64,000 bases of DNA from Leishmania martiniquensis (lineage: Eukaryota > Euglenozoa > Kinetoplastea > Trypanosomatida > Trypanosomatidae): positions 1,259,143 to 1,323,142 of the forward strand of contig NC_090168.1 of NCBI RefSeq assembly GCF_017916325.1, written 5' to 3'. Every line of letters begins with the position of its first letter. Within the stretch, counting starts at the first letter, position 1. The notes under the pieces are model-generated. The model was not told the DNA's origin. It did no database searches and saw nothing but the letters and a program-made list of their open reading frames with translations. The position numbers and the translations under genes were made by a program. Shown here piece after piece: positions 22,042 to 32,697 of this stretch.

Positions 22042-24523
22042 GCACAGGAGTTGAGAGGCAGTGTGGAACAGAGAAAGAGAAACGAAGGCGGTGGAAAGAA
22101 AGAAAGACGGAGGAGAAGGGGGGAGGGCCACAGCAGGGATGGAACAGAGAGAGAGAAAGCGAGTATACCCGTGCATGTGCTCGTATGGGTACGTGAGTGG
22201 GTGGGCGGGTGTGGGGGACGGGGAGCAGGTGTCGTTGGGGAGGCTGGCGTGCGCGCGTTGGAGCCGGATGAGGGGGACTCCTCGGCTACTTTTTTCTTCC
22301 TGGGCCCCTTTCGTCTTCTTCTGTAGGGGTGTTGGTAAAGCACCATGGCCAGCTCATACATGTGTCGTTGTCCGCTTCTTTCTTTCTCTCTCCGAGTCTT
22401 GCACACACGCTGACCATTTCACTCCTTTGTCCTCTTCCCCTAGGCTTGCCAGAGAGCTCCGCGCTTTGTTTCGGAGCAGTCTGCGCACCCGATCCCGCTA
22501 CTTGTGTCGTCTTCGATCTGCGTATGCAATTACACGGCGGCCTCCGCCCGCCGCTTCCTTGTGTGTGGCTCTTCTCTTTTGGTTGCGATCATGCCGTGCA
22601 TGCGCACATCACCCTCCCCTCCCCCGCACCATGCCGTATCCTTTACCGTTTTCTTCCCCTTTCCTCTTTCGCCTCTCCTGTCTCCTCTCCTCCCGCCATT
22701 TCCACCCTTCTCGCATCCCCCTCTCCCTCTCCCTCCCTCCCTCTCTCTCCGTACGTGTCCCCGACGTATGCTGTGGGTCTGCGATGGAAGTGATTCGCTT
22801 GCCCCCCTTCCCCTCTTTCACTCTTCTGTTTTTCTTTTCCTCCTTTTGTTTTCTTCGTTCGCCATGTCCTTTTCGGGAGAAGCGCTTTCCATTTTTGTCC
22901 TGTCCGTTGATTTCCTCTGTCCTGTCCATTTTTTTGTCTTGTGTGTGTGTTTGTGTTTTCTTCCTTTATGGTTTTTCTTTGCATGTGACTAAACTGTCCC
23001 GTAACTAACGCACCTCCCCCTCTGTGCGTCACCCCTTGTTTGTTTTCTTCTTCCGCGTACGTGTGAGTGAAGGAGGCGGGGGGGGAGTGGCATGCTCTTG
23101 TTGTCTGTTGTCGATGTCTGAGCGTCACGTCAGCGGCTTTGATTGGGGGTGTGGACGGGTGGTGGTGGTGGTGGGGGGCGTGTTCGTGTGGAGGAGATGG
23201 GCACGTGCGCTTGTGCGACACGCTTCCCGCACGCGCGTCTCGCTCGACGCCCTCGCCACCATTACCCTAAGTAACGTTTTTGTGTAGCTATTGGCATTTT
23301 ATCGTTTGTCTCTCTCTTTCCTTCTTCCGCCTTTTCTGGTATGGACGGGATGCGCATGGTTTTCTGCTTGATCCTCGTCCCTCCATGCACGCACGAAAGC
23401 ACACGGGATGGAGTTGTAGAGAAGAGCACGCACATGCACGTACACGTGAGAGGCATCGAGCACCTGAGACGGTGACCACAACGCCTCCCTCCTTTCCGGA
23501 GGCGTACGCGTAGGCGTATAGGTATCACTGTTACTGCTCAACCTCAAATCGGTCTCTCGTTCGTCACGCTATACAGGCAAACAAAAAACCTTCCCTCGGC
23601 TTTGGCACGCCAAGAGGGGTGAGAGAAACAGTGGGGCACATCGGCAGCGAGACATCAAAAATTCAAGAAGCGCACACAACAGAAGCCGCAGAATCTGCTG
23701 CGGCTACTGCGCGTGGCAGCGTGCATCTTTCTCCACGAGCAACGAAAACCCACTGAATAGAAAATGAGTACTCGGGATGGATCGAAGCGGAGAGCGCAGC
23801 AGCAAGGCAGGAGAAGGTGGAGGGAAAGGGGGGTGGGCAGTAAACTGGCCGCTGATGGCGAGCGCGGAAGTCGTGCAAGTGAGTTTTGTTATTCGTGGCT
23901 CACATCTTGCTGACCTCCTCCTTGTCTCCACCGCCGCCGGTGGCCTGTGCTTCCTGCATGTATGAGCGTGCGCATCAGAGAGGCTAAGTGTAACGCAAAG
24001 CGTTGAGGCGAACGACATCTACAAGCGGGTAACCCTTCCATCGTCATGATTCAAGTCGAGCTCGCAAGCTCCCCGCACACACGCACTTGGAAGCACATGA
24101 CTCTAGTAATTTTTCTTCGCGAGGTGTGTGTGCGTGCTACGCAGCAGTATCGAGGTGAAGTTGACGCAGAACTTGTGTGTCACCGATTTTGTTTTTCACT
24201 TCGCCATTACACGCATTGCCTCCAGCTTGCTTCGGGCCTTTTGTTCTATTATTCTCTCTCCTTCTCTTTACTCTCAGGTGCGCTATCTCTCTTCTTCTGC
24301 CTTGAGCGCTCTACGGCGCACTGAACTCGGCCTACCCAACGAGAGGTACAGAGCCTGGTCGCGCTCGGAGCGTTTGTTGAACGGGCGAGGCCCGTAATCG
24401 TCAAGAACTGTAACGCAAAGGTGTTCATGATGCTCATGCACATTGCTGCTAGCACAGCTTCACCGAGATTAGCCGCCTTGCTCTCAAGCTCCTTCTCTTT
24501 TGTTAGCCGCTATACCCTCTATC
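22042..24523. other. Spacer between eIF5B and the C5orf34-like gene
   Basis: About 2.5 kb without a credible gene. It starts with a purine-rich stretch (22050-22300), passes through strong C/T tracts (22330-22980), then G/T-rich sequence near 23060-23240 with a run of GGT repeats, then mixed sequence. Open frames of 150-315 codons at 22061-23008 are low-complexity translations of the Y-rich part. Confidence 0.6.
24235..24277 (+). promoter_or_regulatory. Candidate trans-splice acceptor for the C5orf34-like gene
   Basis: A T/C-rich tract ends in CTCTCAG, with the AG at 24276-24277, about 246 nt before the ATG. Confidence 0.45.
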
Positions 24524-27500
24524 ATGCTGACATCATCGCCACTTGCAGACGCTGTCATCCGCGCGGTCGCGTGGGATGACGGCGGGGCCGAGTTCATCTT
24601 TGCCGACGGCACCATCATGTCCTTTGTGGACAACATGAACACGTTCGTGGCGGTACGCAGCAACCCAATCTCTCGTCATTCACAACGCACAGCGACTCAA
24701 GCCGCCCACCAGCGACAGCGGCAGGAGAGACGGCAGGTGCCGCCGCCAACAGCGCATGCCGCCGTAGGTGAAAATATCGACTCGGTCGGCGACATCGAAG
24801 ACGATAAGGACGACATGAACCGCGAGCTTTGCTTCTCAGCGTGGACGCTCAGCAGGGACGTGAATAAGGTGCGCGCAGCTCTCCATATCTTCAACAGCCT
24901 CACCGAACAGCCACGGCTCCTGACGCCGCTGCTGCCTTCAGAAGGTTCTCTCTTTCCCCTCTCGTCCATCTCATCGACAATTGGTGCGTCTGCGGTCATG
25001 ACCGCTAATGGAATGGCGCAATCGTGCAGTGTGTGGCAAGATCCGGGGCCCCCGATCAACACCCTCTTGCTGGAACGGCGCTCTGACCTGTTCCAGCGAC
25101 ACACCGTGCTCGGCACTGTTCGCGATTGGATCCCAGCTTCGAGCCTAGTCCAGCAAGGGCAGCCAGTGTGTCCAAGGGCATCGCCGAGATCGTGTCATAT
25201 CGATGTCTTCACCGTACCTTCACCTATCGGTGAGAGTGCACCAGAGGACAACGTAGCAAGTAGTGCACCTGAGCCTAGTGGGTGTACCGGTGACCCGACT
25301 ATTTCATCAGGAAAGGCGGTGCCTCTAGGCACAGTGCTGGAGCTGTGGTGTGCGCTGCGCCGTGTGCGTATGACAGTGGCGGTGCACCGTGAAACATTCA
25401 CGGTACGATGGCCTGCGCCAGTGACCCGTCCTGACGGCTCGCGGCTACCAGCGTCCTTTCATGCGCGGGATCTTGCGGCATGGAACTTGTTGCCATCCTC
25501 ACCCAGCTGGTCTTCCTGCATCTCTCGCCCGTGCGCTGCATCCGCACCGGTGCTCTTCACATATGTTGAGCAGACGTTCCCGGTGCGCGACCCACCAGCC
25601 ACGTGGCGTACGATGCTGCAGTTAGCTCTGGAGCTGGACGCCGAGCTTTCTGCAACGGAGCAAGAACTGAGCGCACCGTATGCAGCGCCAGCGCCACCGT
25701 CCCACAGCGCTGTCGGTCAATCAGCCATGTTTCTCGCTGGTAATAACGGTGGCTGTGCTACCTGGGAAGGTTCTCTGCCTGAACCTCATCGTTGGAGTGG
25801 CGCTCTTAACCAGCACCGTGATTCCAACCCTTGCCGCTTCTCGCCGCTGACTGCGTCGCAGGCGGAGCACCTCGCTGCACCACGGACGGCGCGTGCCGTT
25901 GATGCGATGCGTGCACTGCACCCGCGAGGCGCGCGACTTCGTTGGATGTACGAAGGAAACCACTGCGGTGTTGGGAGGGATAACCCGCCCGCCGTCTACT
26001 GGTGTCTGCAGGGCGGTGTCGTTGGGGATCCCACTGGGAACGACAGCTGCAGCACTGCTGTCGGGGCCGACGCTTCGACGGCGCAACCCTGGGGCAAGGA
26101 AGTTGTGACGTGGGTGGCCGAAGATGCCAGTGTTGTGCGCACCACGCTCGACGGGCACGGTTACACCATCAAGCACCATCGACTGCACTCATCCTTGCCT
26201 TGTGCGACTGCCTCGGCGCCGGCTGTGTACCGACTACAGGCGCGCGACACTGCAGTGGCGTTGGCGACGGCGGACAAGCGCTTGCGATCGACAATAGCAC
26301 CTCTGCGCTGTCTCATTCGTGCACCTACCGAGTCCGCATCAGCGCGCGAGCTGCGCAATGGCCAAGAGGTGTCGCGCTCTTGCGCCGTGCCATTCCAAGC
26401 GGCGCCGCAACGGCGCGGCGACCCCAACTCAATGTGCATGCGTTTCGGCAAAAAAGAAGAGGATCTTGGTGCCGCAGCACCTGCATGCGCGCCCGGGGCG
26501 AGGCCTGTGGTCGCCATCATTGATCCTCAAAGCCTATGTTGCTCTCCAGCACCTTCAACAGGCCGCTCACAAGGAGACTGCACTGCAGCCCTTGTAACAC
26601 CTGCGTGCGCGTGCTCTGCCTTGGCGGCTCTCACTGCAGCAGTGGGGCCTAGCGAGCAACTGATTCATAGATGCACCGGATCGAACACGGCAGTCGAAGC
26701 GCCTTCGCTCATGTCCCTTGGTGGTGGCGCAGCGTCTTGCAAATCCGCGTCTTGGGATGCCTACGACGAGACTCGTCGCCTTCGCTTCGGCCGCTACCTT
26801 GCCTCCGTGGTTGACGTCGCTATTCAACTGTCTCAGGTGAACTGCGCCGCCCAGCGTGCGGCAGACCCTCTGAGGCCGGCGGCGGATCCTTCAAGACTTG
26901 CCGCGTACTGCTCCACCGCGCCATCATCGACCTTGCCGCCCGGTGCTCAGGGCTGGCCGGGCAGCAGGAGCGCCCGCTCAGCTGCGACGGTCAGCGCCCC
27001 TGGTAGCCCTTCTGCTCTCTCTCTTATCCACCTTACAAGTCGGCTGGACGGTATCGGCACCTTCACGGCTCTCACCAACGGCACCATTCGCGTCCACTTC
27101 GACGACCGCACCCTTCTCACTCTCACCCCTGGTGCCAATGAGCTGGATGAAGCGCAGCTGCTGGCGACGTGTGTGCTGCGCAACGCCACCCGCTGCACGA
27201 TGTGCGCGGTGCAGTGTCATCCTGGACACGCGATGCACCGCTACTTGGCCTACGCACTGCCGTTTCGTCGATACGTTTACTGGCGAGCTGTGAGCGCAGG
27301 TGCATCTGAGGTCGTCGGAGGCCTGTGGGCTGAGGGACTGGCGAACGAAAGCGAGACGACTGCGCCACAGGAGATAGCGCATAAGTGTCCACGGCAGGGT
27401 CAAAGAGCGGGTGCGTGTGGCAGTGGCGAGTGGGCCACTGCTCACGACGAGGCTTCTGGATCGATGGCGAGCATATCCGTCATGGAGCAACCGCTGCTGG

Positions 27501-27886
27501 ATGAATCTACAGGTCTTCTGCCAAGTTTAAGATCCTGCTCCCTGGCCACATCGTTCGGCGCCCTAGACGACGACGAGCGCGTGGCCACTGTGGCGAGTAA
27601 GGCCGTTTGGCCTGCAGATGCGAAGATTGGGTCGCCACACCATCAGCTGTCGGGTGAGCCGCCACCCTTTCCTCAATTTTGTCTCTCCGCCTCCAATACC
27701 GCGATGTCTCGAGAGACTCGGCGCGGCGCTTGCCCAGAGTGGGGGCTTGTCGACATACAGCAAACGTTGCAAGCATACTACCACGGCGAAGTAGCCGACG
27801 CCGCAGCTCAGGTGGCCCGACGTCAAGCGCTGCTTGAGCGAAACGAGGCTCTGTCGCAAGCTACCCGGGCTCTGCTCCGCGAATAG
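24524..27886 (+). CDS. C5orf34/polo-box-like protein, kinetoplastid-type
   Basis: 1120 residues from the first ATG; eight further upstream codons are open but lack an ATG. The N-terminus (about residues 6-45) shows a beta-rich unit with WDDGGAEFIFADGT followed by a hydrophobic strand. A second unit near residues 834-880 reads GIGTFTALTNGTIRVHFDD followed by RTLLTLTP. Both fit the pattern of a glycine turn, a strand ending in F.D and then LTL seen in the two domains of human C5orf34 and loosely in polo-box domains. The long middle is Ala/Ser/Pro/Cys-rich and variable. The last 60 residues look helical. Molecular function is unknown; a cytoskeletal or centriolar role would be a guess. Codon use and frame length make the gene certain, the family less so. 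Confidence 0.6.
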   Translation: MLTSSPLADAVIRAVAWDDGGAEFIFADGTIMSFVDNMNTFVAVRSNPISRHSQRTATQAAHQRQRQERRQVPPPTAHAAVGENIDSVGDIEDDKDDMNRELCFSAWTLSRDVNKVRAALHIFNSLTEQPRLLTPLLPSEGSLFPLSSISSTIGASAVMTANGMAQSCSVWQDPGPPINTLLLERRSDLFQRHTVLGTVRDWIPASSLVQQGQPVCPRASPRSCHIDVFTVPSPIGESAPEDNVASSAPEPSGCTGDPTISSGKAVPLGTVLELWCALRRVRMTVAVHRETFTVRWPAPVTRPDGSRLPASFHARDLAAWNLLPSSPSWSSCISRPCAASAPVLFTYVEQTFPVRDPPATWRTMLQLALELDAELSATEQELSAPYAAPAPPSHSAVGQSAMFLAGNNGGCATWEGSLPEPHRWSGALNQHRDSNPCRFSPLTASQAEHLAAPRTARAVDAMRALHPRGARLRWMYEGNHCGVGRDNPPAVYWCLQGGVVGDPTGNDSCSTAVGADASTAQPWGKEVVTWVAEDASVVRTTLDGHGYTIKHHRLHSSLPCATASAPAVYRLQARDTAVALATADKRLRSTIAPLRCLIRAPTESASARELRNGQEVSRSCAVPFQAAPQRRGDPNSMCMRFGKKEEDLGAAAPACAPGARPVVAIIDPQSLCCSPAPSTGRSQGDCTAALVTPACACSALAALTAAVGPSEQLIHRCTGSNTAVEAPSLMSLGGGAASCKSASWDAYDETRRLRFGRYLASVVDVAIQLSQVNCAAQRAADPLRPAADPSRLAAYCSTAPSSTLPPGAQGWPGSRSARSAATVSAPGSPSALSLIHLTSRLDGIGTFTALTNGTIRVHFDDRTLLTLTPGANELDEAQLLATCVLRNATRCTMCAVQCHPGHAMHRYLAYALPFRRYVYWRAVSAGASEVVGGLWAEGLANESETTAPQEIAHKCPRQGQRAGACGSGEWATAHDEASGSMASISVMEQPLLDESTGLLPSLRSCSLATSFGALDDDERVATVASKAVWPADAKIGSPHHQLSGEPPPFPQFCLSASNTAMSRETRRGACPEWGLVDIQQTLQAYYHGEVADAAAQVARRQALLERNEALSQATRALLRE

Positions 27887-29032
27887 ATAGAATGTCGATG
27901 TGTTGGGGGGGGTTGGGGGCGGAAGAATTTCAGTCCAGAAGCCGCGGCCATGGCGCGTGCCCGTTTCTGCGCTGCGCTGATGCGCTCCGTTGTGATCGTT
28001 TTCTTTTTCTTTCTCCAACCAGACGATACCGAACCGCATCGCTCGAGGAGGAGGCGTAAGGGCCGACACCCCTCTGAACATTTCTGTCCCATTCTGTCTG
28101 TGGCCCATTGATGAGCTCCTGCCCTTCTTTATGTGCTTGTGAACTCTGCATCTTACTGCAGAGACGGTGTCACTGACGGAAAGGGCGTGTGTTTGTGTGG
28201 GTGTGTGTGCCTTCATAAGTGCGACAACAACTCGAGCGCGGCGTCTATGTGCCTGAGCCACAGACGCTTTCTCCGTTGGGCGTCCCATGCGCGCCGCCAT
28301 GCGAACGGTGAGCGTGAAATGAGGTGACCGCAGACCTCACGTGCGAGCCGTGCGCGCAGAGAAGGTCTGCGGAAACGAAGGAAGACGTTACCCTTCAGCA
28401 CATCCGCGCACATAGTCAGGGAGTGAAAGTTGACGGTTGAGAGAGACGCACCCGTGCCGTGCTTCTGGGAGGGGGAGGGCGGGTTTAGAAGAGCTGTTGA
28501 TTTTCGCAACAGAAATAGCTGGTATCCTCGCTGTATTAGATTGTAAGAGTGGATGGGTGTGCGTGTTGTAACTGATGGACACGCATCTTCCTCTTTCTAC
28601 TCTCTCCTCTATTCCCGTATCTCACTCGCAGAACGCGTGACTCGTGCTGCGACCCTTCCATGGGTCGCTTTGTCGTCCGATCACCTCTGCGTTTCTCTCG
28701 TCGACTCGGGGAAGGGATGTGAGCTGCATCCACCCACTTTTGTGGCACCATTCGCATCTCCCCTCTGCCTCTTTCTTTGTTTCTTTGGTGGGCTCACTGT
28801 CCGACGGCGTGGGCGATGGAGAAGAAATGGGCGCCCTATACGCTTCTTCGCCCAACTGAGGAAAACACACACACACACACACACAACAGCAACAACAACC
28901 ACAGCATTCGCCTCCCAACGCTGAGCTGAGATTTCGTGCCATCCCCACTCCCCACCACCGCACAGAGCTGTGGCGCTTCTTTCTGCTAAGACGGCGCTCT
29001 TCTGATTGTTGTTCAGCGCACCACTGTCAGCC
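27887..29032. other. Spacer between the C5orf34-like gene and the unknown gene
   Basis: About 1.1 kb with no credible gene. It contains a G-run near 27904, C/T-rich tracts near 28585-28630 and 28740-28800, and a CA microsatellite near 28866. Confidence 0.6.
28587..28631 (+). promoter_or_regulatory. Candidate trans-splice acceptor for the 29033 gene
   Basis: A C/T-rich tract precedes ACTCGCAG, with the AG at 28630-28631, about 400 nt before the ATG. Later AGs are possible. Confidence 0.35.
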
Positions 29033-31684
29033 ATGATAACGGCAAAGGTTACGAGAGCCGGTAGATGCAGTGATGACACGCCGCCTCCGGGGGCTGACGC
29101 TCTTGTCTCTGCGTGTGAGGGTTCCGGGCGCGATGGCCAGAGCGATTGCGCGCCTGAAAGTGTGCGGCCTCTTAGCCCTGCAACGCCGTCAAGGGGGCCG
29201 CCAGGGGTGGCCCTGTCCCCCGTGGAGAGTACCCGAGCGAGTAACCAGCCTAGTCCGCGCGACCCGCGTCTCGCTCAAGCCTTTCACTCTACCTGTGTGG
29301 CTCCTCTAGAGCAGCGCAAGGAGTTGCCGCTCAAACTTTTGCGCAGTGCGACTGCTGAAGAGGCGTGCGTCGGCGCTGTCCGTAGATATGGATCAGGCGG
29401 CGAGCGAGGTGTGACAGCGTTGCCACCATTATCGGTCTCGCCGCGCACCCTGATGATGCAAGCACAGTTCCCGCCAGCGCAGCCGCAGCCAAGCTCCACA
29501 TCGGATGATACTTGTGTGAGTAGGGAGTGTGTGCGCCATGCGTCTCTCTCGCTGCGTGTCGCCAGCGGCGTGGGCGACACAAGTGCGGCGAGTCGATGCC
29601 GCATCAGTAGATGCGAGCACACGCAGAAGAGCAGCTCGCCATCACGGGAGTCAATGTCGCGCCAGCCTGCGCACACGTCGTACGCTGTACACCGCGTGTT
29701 ACCTTGCATGGTGCACCCGCACTTCACCAACGCTGCACAACACCTGTTTCCAAAACAGCGCATATCCAGATCTGACTACTCGGCCCACCCGCAGTGCCCC
29801 TCCGAGGGTCTGATGTCGTGTGGCCCTTCTTTTGTCCCCTTGCGACCGTTCTCATCGATCTTTAGCGCTACGGGTGTGCGCGAGGCCCTCTCCTACGCAC
29901 CGCACAGGGCTCCTGAAGCTAGGGGCACGCCTCCCACCGTGGAAAGCGTCTGTAATGATGACACTGCGCGACCCCTGCCTGGAAGGAGGGATTTTCGAGA
30001 CGCGCTGCCGTCTTTGGCGCAACCGAGCAAAGCATGCCCGGCGCCGCTGCGCTCACAGCACCCTCATAGGCTACTCCCTCACCAGGCCCCTACGCCAGCT
30101 CCGCGACAAGCAGAATTCTCAGGGGAAAAGTCCCTCAGACCTCCTCCTGAGGCTCACTGCAAGGCGCATGCCGCGCTGTTGAACTGCTTTGCCGACAGCG
30201 CTATGGTGCCGTCTTCATCAGTCTCATCTCCACAACCGCCGGAAACGGGCACCGGCCCGCACACGGGTGCAACGATGCAGCAGCTGAAGCCGCCAAAACA
30301 GTCGGTGTCTACGTCCCCTCCTGCAGATTTGCTCAGAAGAGACGGCAGAAGGGAGGAGAGTGGGGCCACCACGCTGCATATTGTGCCAATGCTTCCGCTG
30401 CAGCCTCAAGAGCCCGCTAACCCTCCCGACCATAGGCCTTCGTCAGGTACGGCTTGGAGGGCAGTGACAAGTGACGGTTACAGTTGGCGAGACGTACAGC
30501 GCGGCACATGGGTATCGAAGCTCGCCCGAAAGGAGTGTGTGGCGCGCGAGCTACTGGAGGCTGAGGAAACGAGGGAGGCGCTGCGTGAACTGCCCGCGTC
30601 ATGCGCGGTGTGGCGCTCCTACTACCGGCATACCTCGGCCCGCGCGGAGTGTGGTGCCTTTCACCTGGCGAGTAGTACAGACATGGACCTGTGTCTGCCT
30701 GTACACGCTTCTGCCGCATCAGCAGCGACGTCGGTCATCTTCTCCGAACTGTCTTGGGCCTCAGGCGACGCGGACGCTTCCGATGCGCTCGTCGATGGTG
30801 CGTGGGTCCCATCTGGTGGCAGTGGGACTGTGGTGGGCAGGGAGGATAGAAACGCCAGGAAACCGCCCAGCCCTCCCCAAACGCATCCGGCGTTTGCAAC
30901 AGCTGTGCACCGGTTGGAGGTCCTCGAAGGCATCCTTCGTTGCGAACTCGTAGCAGAAGAAGATGCCTTCCGTCTCTGCGTAGCGAAGCCGTTCGAGTAC
31001 GAACATCGACTGCTCACTGTTGGTACATTGCCGCTTGAGCGGTTCCTGCGCAGTTGGGTCGCCATTACCCGTGCGCAAAAGATCCTCCACGCCCGCAAAG
31101 TGATGAGGGTGGAGGCCCTGGAGCAAGAGGCCCGTGCCGCGCTGCACTCGACAAGCCATACGCTGCAGCAGCGCTTCCAGCTGTTGATGACGGCCCTTAT
31201 CGAGCAAGAGCATCACCACCGTTGTGCTTTGGAGCTTCTCCATGTCCAGACGGCCGCGTGGACAGGGGTGGTGCTGGTGCGCCTACAGGAGCAAGTCGAG
31301 CGCTTTCAAGTTGCGTACGGTGTCTACATGAGTCGCGCACGTGTGTGCGGAAGAGTGGCAGGACTCAATCTATTTACCTGCCTTGTGCAGTCTGAGCAGG
31401 TCATTCGAGACGCGATCGGTGATGAGGAAGCTCGACAGCGCGTCGCCTTCCCGACCGAGCTTGAATTGCGCATGATGAGCCTTATATCCGAACCGCAAGC
31501 ACGCCAGGAACTGTTCGATCGCGAAGAAAGCGAGCGCGCTGTTGTATATCAAGTGGTAAGCGCGCTGCAAAGTCACTACAGTCGCCGAGAGGTGGAGATC
31601 GAGGAAAGCATTGATCGCGAAGCCTGTGCGAGAAAGCGAATGCATGACGGCGCTGTTCACGTCCTCGCGAGTGCGACGCCGTAG
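29033..31684 (+). CDS. Unknown kinetoplastid protein with a helical C-terminal domain
   Basis: 883 residues from the first ATG. I recognise no family. The first two thirds (to about residue 480) are Pro/Ser/Ala/Arg-rich and probably disordered. A short conserved-looking block near 482-520 contains YSWRDVQRGTWVSKLARKE. From about residue 620 to the end the protein is strongly helical and Glu/Gln/Arg/Leu-rich, with heptad-like spacing suggesting coiled coil or a helical bundle. No signal peptide, membrane segment or enzymatic motif is visible. This architecture is common among trypanosomatid cytoskeletal and scaffold proteins, but no function can be assigned. The unbroken frame and GC-rich third positions make it a real gene. 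Confidence 0.8.
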   Translation: MITAKVTRAGRCSDDTPPPGADALVSACEGSGRDGQSDCAPESVRPLSPATPSRGPPGVALSPVESTRASNQPSPRDPRLAQAFHSTCVAPLEQRKELPLKLLRSATAEEACVGAVRRYGSGGERGVTALPPLSVSPRTLMMQAQFPPAQPQPSSTSDDTCVSRECVRHASLSLRVASGVGDTSAASRCRISRCEHTQKSSSPSRESMSRQPAHTSYAVHRVLPCMVHPHFTNAAQHLFPKQRISRSDYSAHPQCPSEGLMSCGPSFVPLRPFSSIFSATGVREALSYAPHRAPEARGTPPTVESVCNDDTARPLPGRRDFRDALPSLAQPSKACPAPLRSQHPHRLLPHQAPTPAPRQAEFSGEKSLRPPPEAHCKAHAALLNCFADSAMVPSSSVSSPQPPETGTGPHTGATMQQLKPPKQSVSTSPPADLLRRDGRREESGATTLHIVPMLPLQPQEPANPPDHRPSSGTAWRAVTSDGYSWRDVQRGTWVSKLARKECVARELLEAEETREALRELPASCAVWRSYYRHTSARAECGAFHLASSTDMDLCLPVHASAASAATSVIFSELSWASGDADASDALVDGAWVPSGGSGTVVGREDRNARKPPSPPQTHPAFATAVHRLEVLEGILRCELVAEEDAFRLCVAKPFEYEHRLLTVGTLPLERFLRSWVAITRAQKILHARKVMRVEALEQEARAALHSTSHTLQQRFQLLMTALIEQEHHHRCALELLHVQTAAWTGVVLVRLQEQVERFQVAYGVYMSRARVCGRVAGLNLFTCLVQSEQVIRDAIGDEEARQRVAFPTELELRMMSLISEPQARQELFDREESERAVVYQVVSALQSHYSRREVEIEESIDREACARKRMHDGAVHVLASATP

Positions 31685-31931
31685 TAGCTGCTTCGTGCTG
31701 CGGCCCCAACCGAGCTAGTGCTGCGGGGACCATTCGAAAGGGTAACAACATGGGAGACGGCCCTCGCGCATCTGCTTCTTTTCCCCTCCCCCTCCCTTCG
31801 CCGTGGGCGCGGACTCGGCGGTACAAAAAAAAAGAGGCGCATCAACCCATGAACAAACACCGTTTCGCTTTCACGGAAATTTGCTTCCCATGTACAGTTT
31901 GGCATCTCCCTGATTCACATCTGTTGGCTCT

Positions 31932-32013
31932 CTTACACACACTTACATACACACACACACACACGTACACACAGGTCATGGGCGTATGTGTGCGTATGTA
32001 TGTGTGTGTGTAA
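31932..32013 (+). other. Long imperfect CA/TG inverted repeat
   Basis: A CA-rich arm beginning CTTACACACAC (31932) is followed by a short centre near 31974-31983 and a TG-rich arm ending GTGTGTGTAAG (32013). The outer 11 bases pair exactly, and much of the rest pairs with small bulges. In RNA it would form a long hairpin in the 3' UTR or spacer. Confidence 0.5.
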
Positions 32014-32594
32014 GAAAGAGAATGTCTGTTGGCGCCTCAGCGAACATCCAAAACACCGAAAAAGAAAGGAACCCATGCGTGCATGAATGTGCGGCTGTTT
32101 CCGTGTCGTGGGTGGGCGGGTGGCTGCAGGGACGATGGGGAGAGACACCGCGAGTGCTTCTCCCTTTCAGACACGCGGTGAGTGGCGAAGAGAATGGGAT
32201 ATGAGAGTGCTCGAGGAGGTTTTGTGTAACCTTGCACCAGCCTACTGACCCCATTCGGCGTCCACAGGCTCCCGTTTGTCTACGCACATCTCGTCAAGGG
32301 AGGCGCGCTAATGGAATACGCCTCGTGGTGACAAGAAGCGGTCTCCTGGGGCTTCTCTCAGACGTCTCAGCCCCTTTCCCCTCGAGCCATTCCCCTTTGC
32401 CGTGTGCGGGTGTGCTCGGCTCAGCCTCCCATGCGTCTCTCTAGCCCTTCGCACGCCTCCTGTCTCTCTTTCGCTGCGGCTGCTTGACGGCATCACACAC
32501 ACACGTGCACACATACTAAAGACCTACAATAGAAACTCGCGGGCTTTCTTCAAAAGCTCTGACAGCGCCTCTGTCTCACCCTGGCCACCCATTC

Positions 32595-32617
32595 TGGTTT
32601 TCTTTGCCCCCTCACAG
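32595..32617 (+). promoter_or_regulatory. Candidate trans-splice acceptor for the UBE2S-like gene
   Basis: A T/C-rich tract ends in CCTCACAG, with the AG at 32616-32617, 80 nt before the ATG. Confidence 0.45.
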
Positions 32618-32697
32618 CCTCTGTCCTCCTCGGCTTGTTGCTGGCGACCACCCTACATACCACTCAGACGCACACACTCCACGATCAGGAGCGGCTA

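Larger units (their letters stand above)
31685..32697. other. Spacer between the unknown gene and the E2 gene
   Basis: About 1 kb with no credible gene. It contains an imperfect CA/TG inverted repeat (31932-32013) and Y-rich tracts leading to the next splice acceptor. Confidence 0.6.

Noticed and set aside
22061..23008. 315-codon + strand frame after eIF5B
   Set aside because: Runs through a purine-rich then C/T-rich spacer, with no domain.
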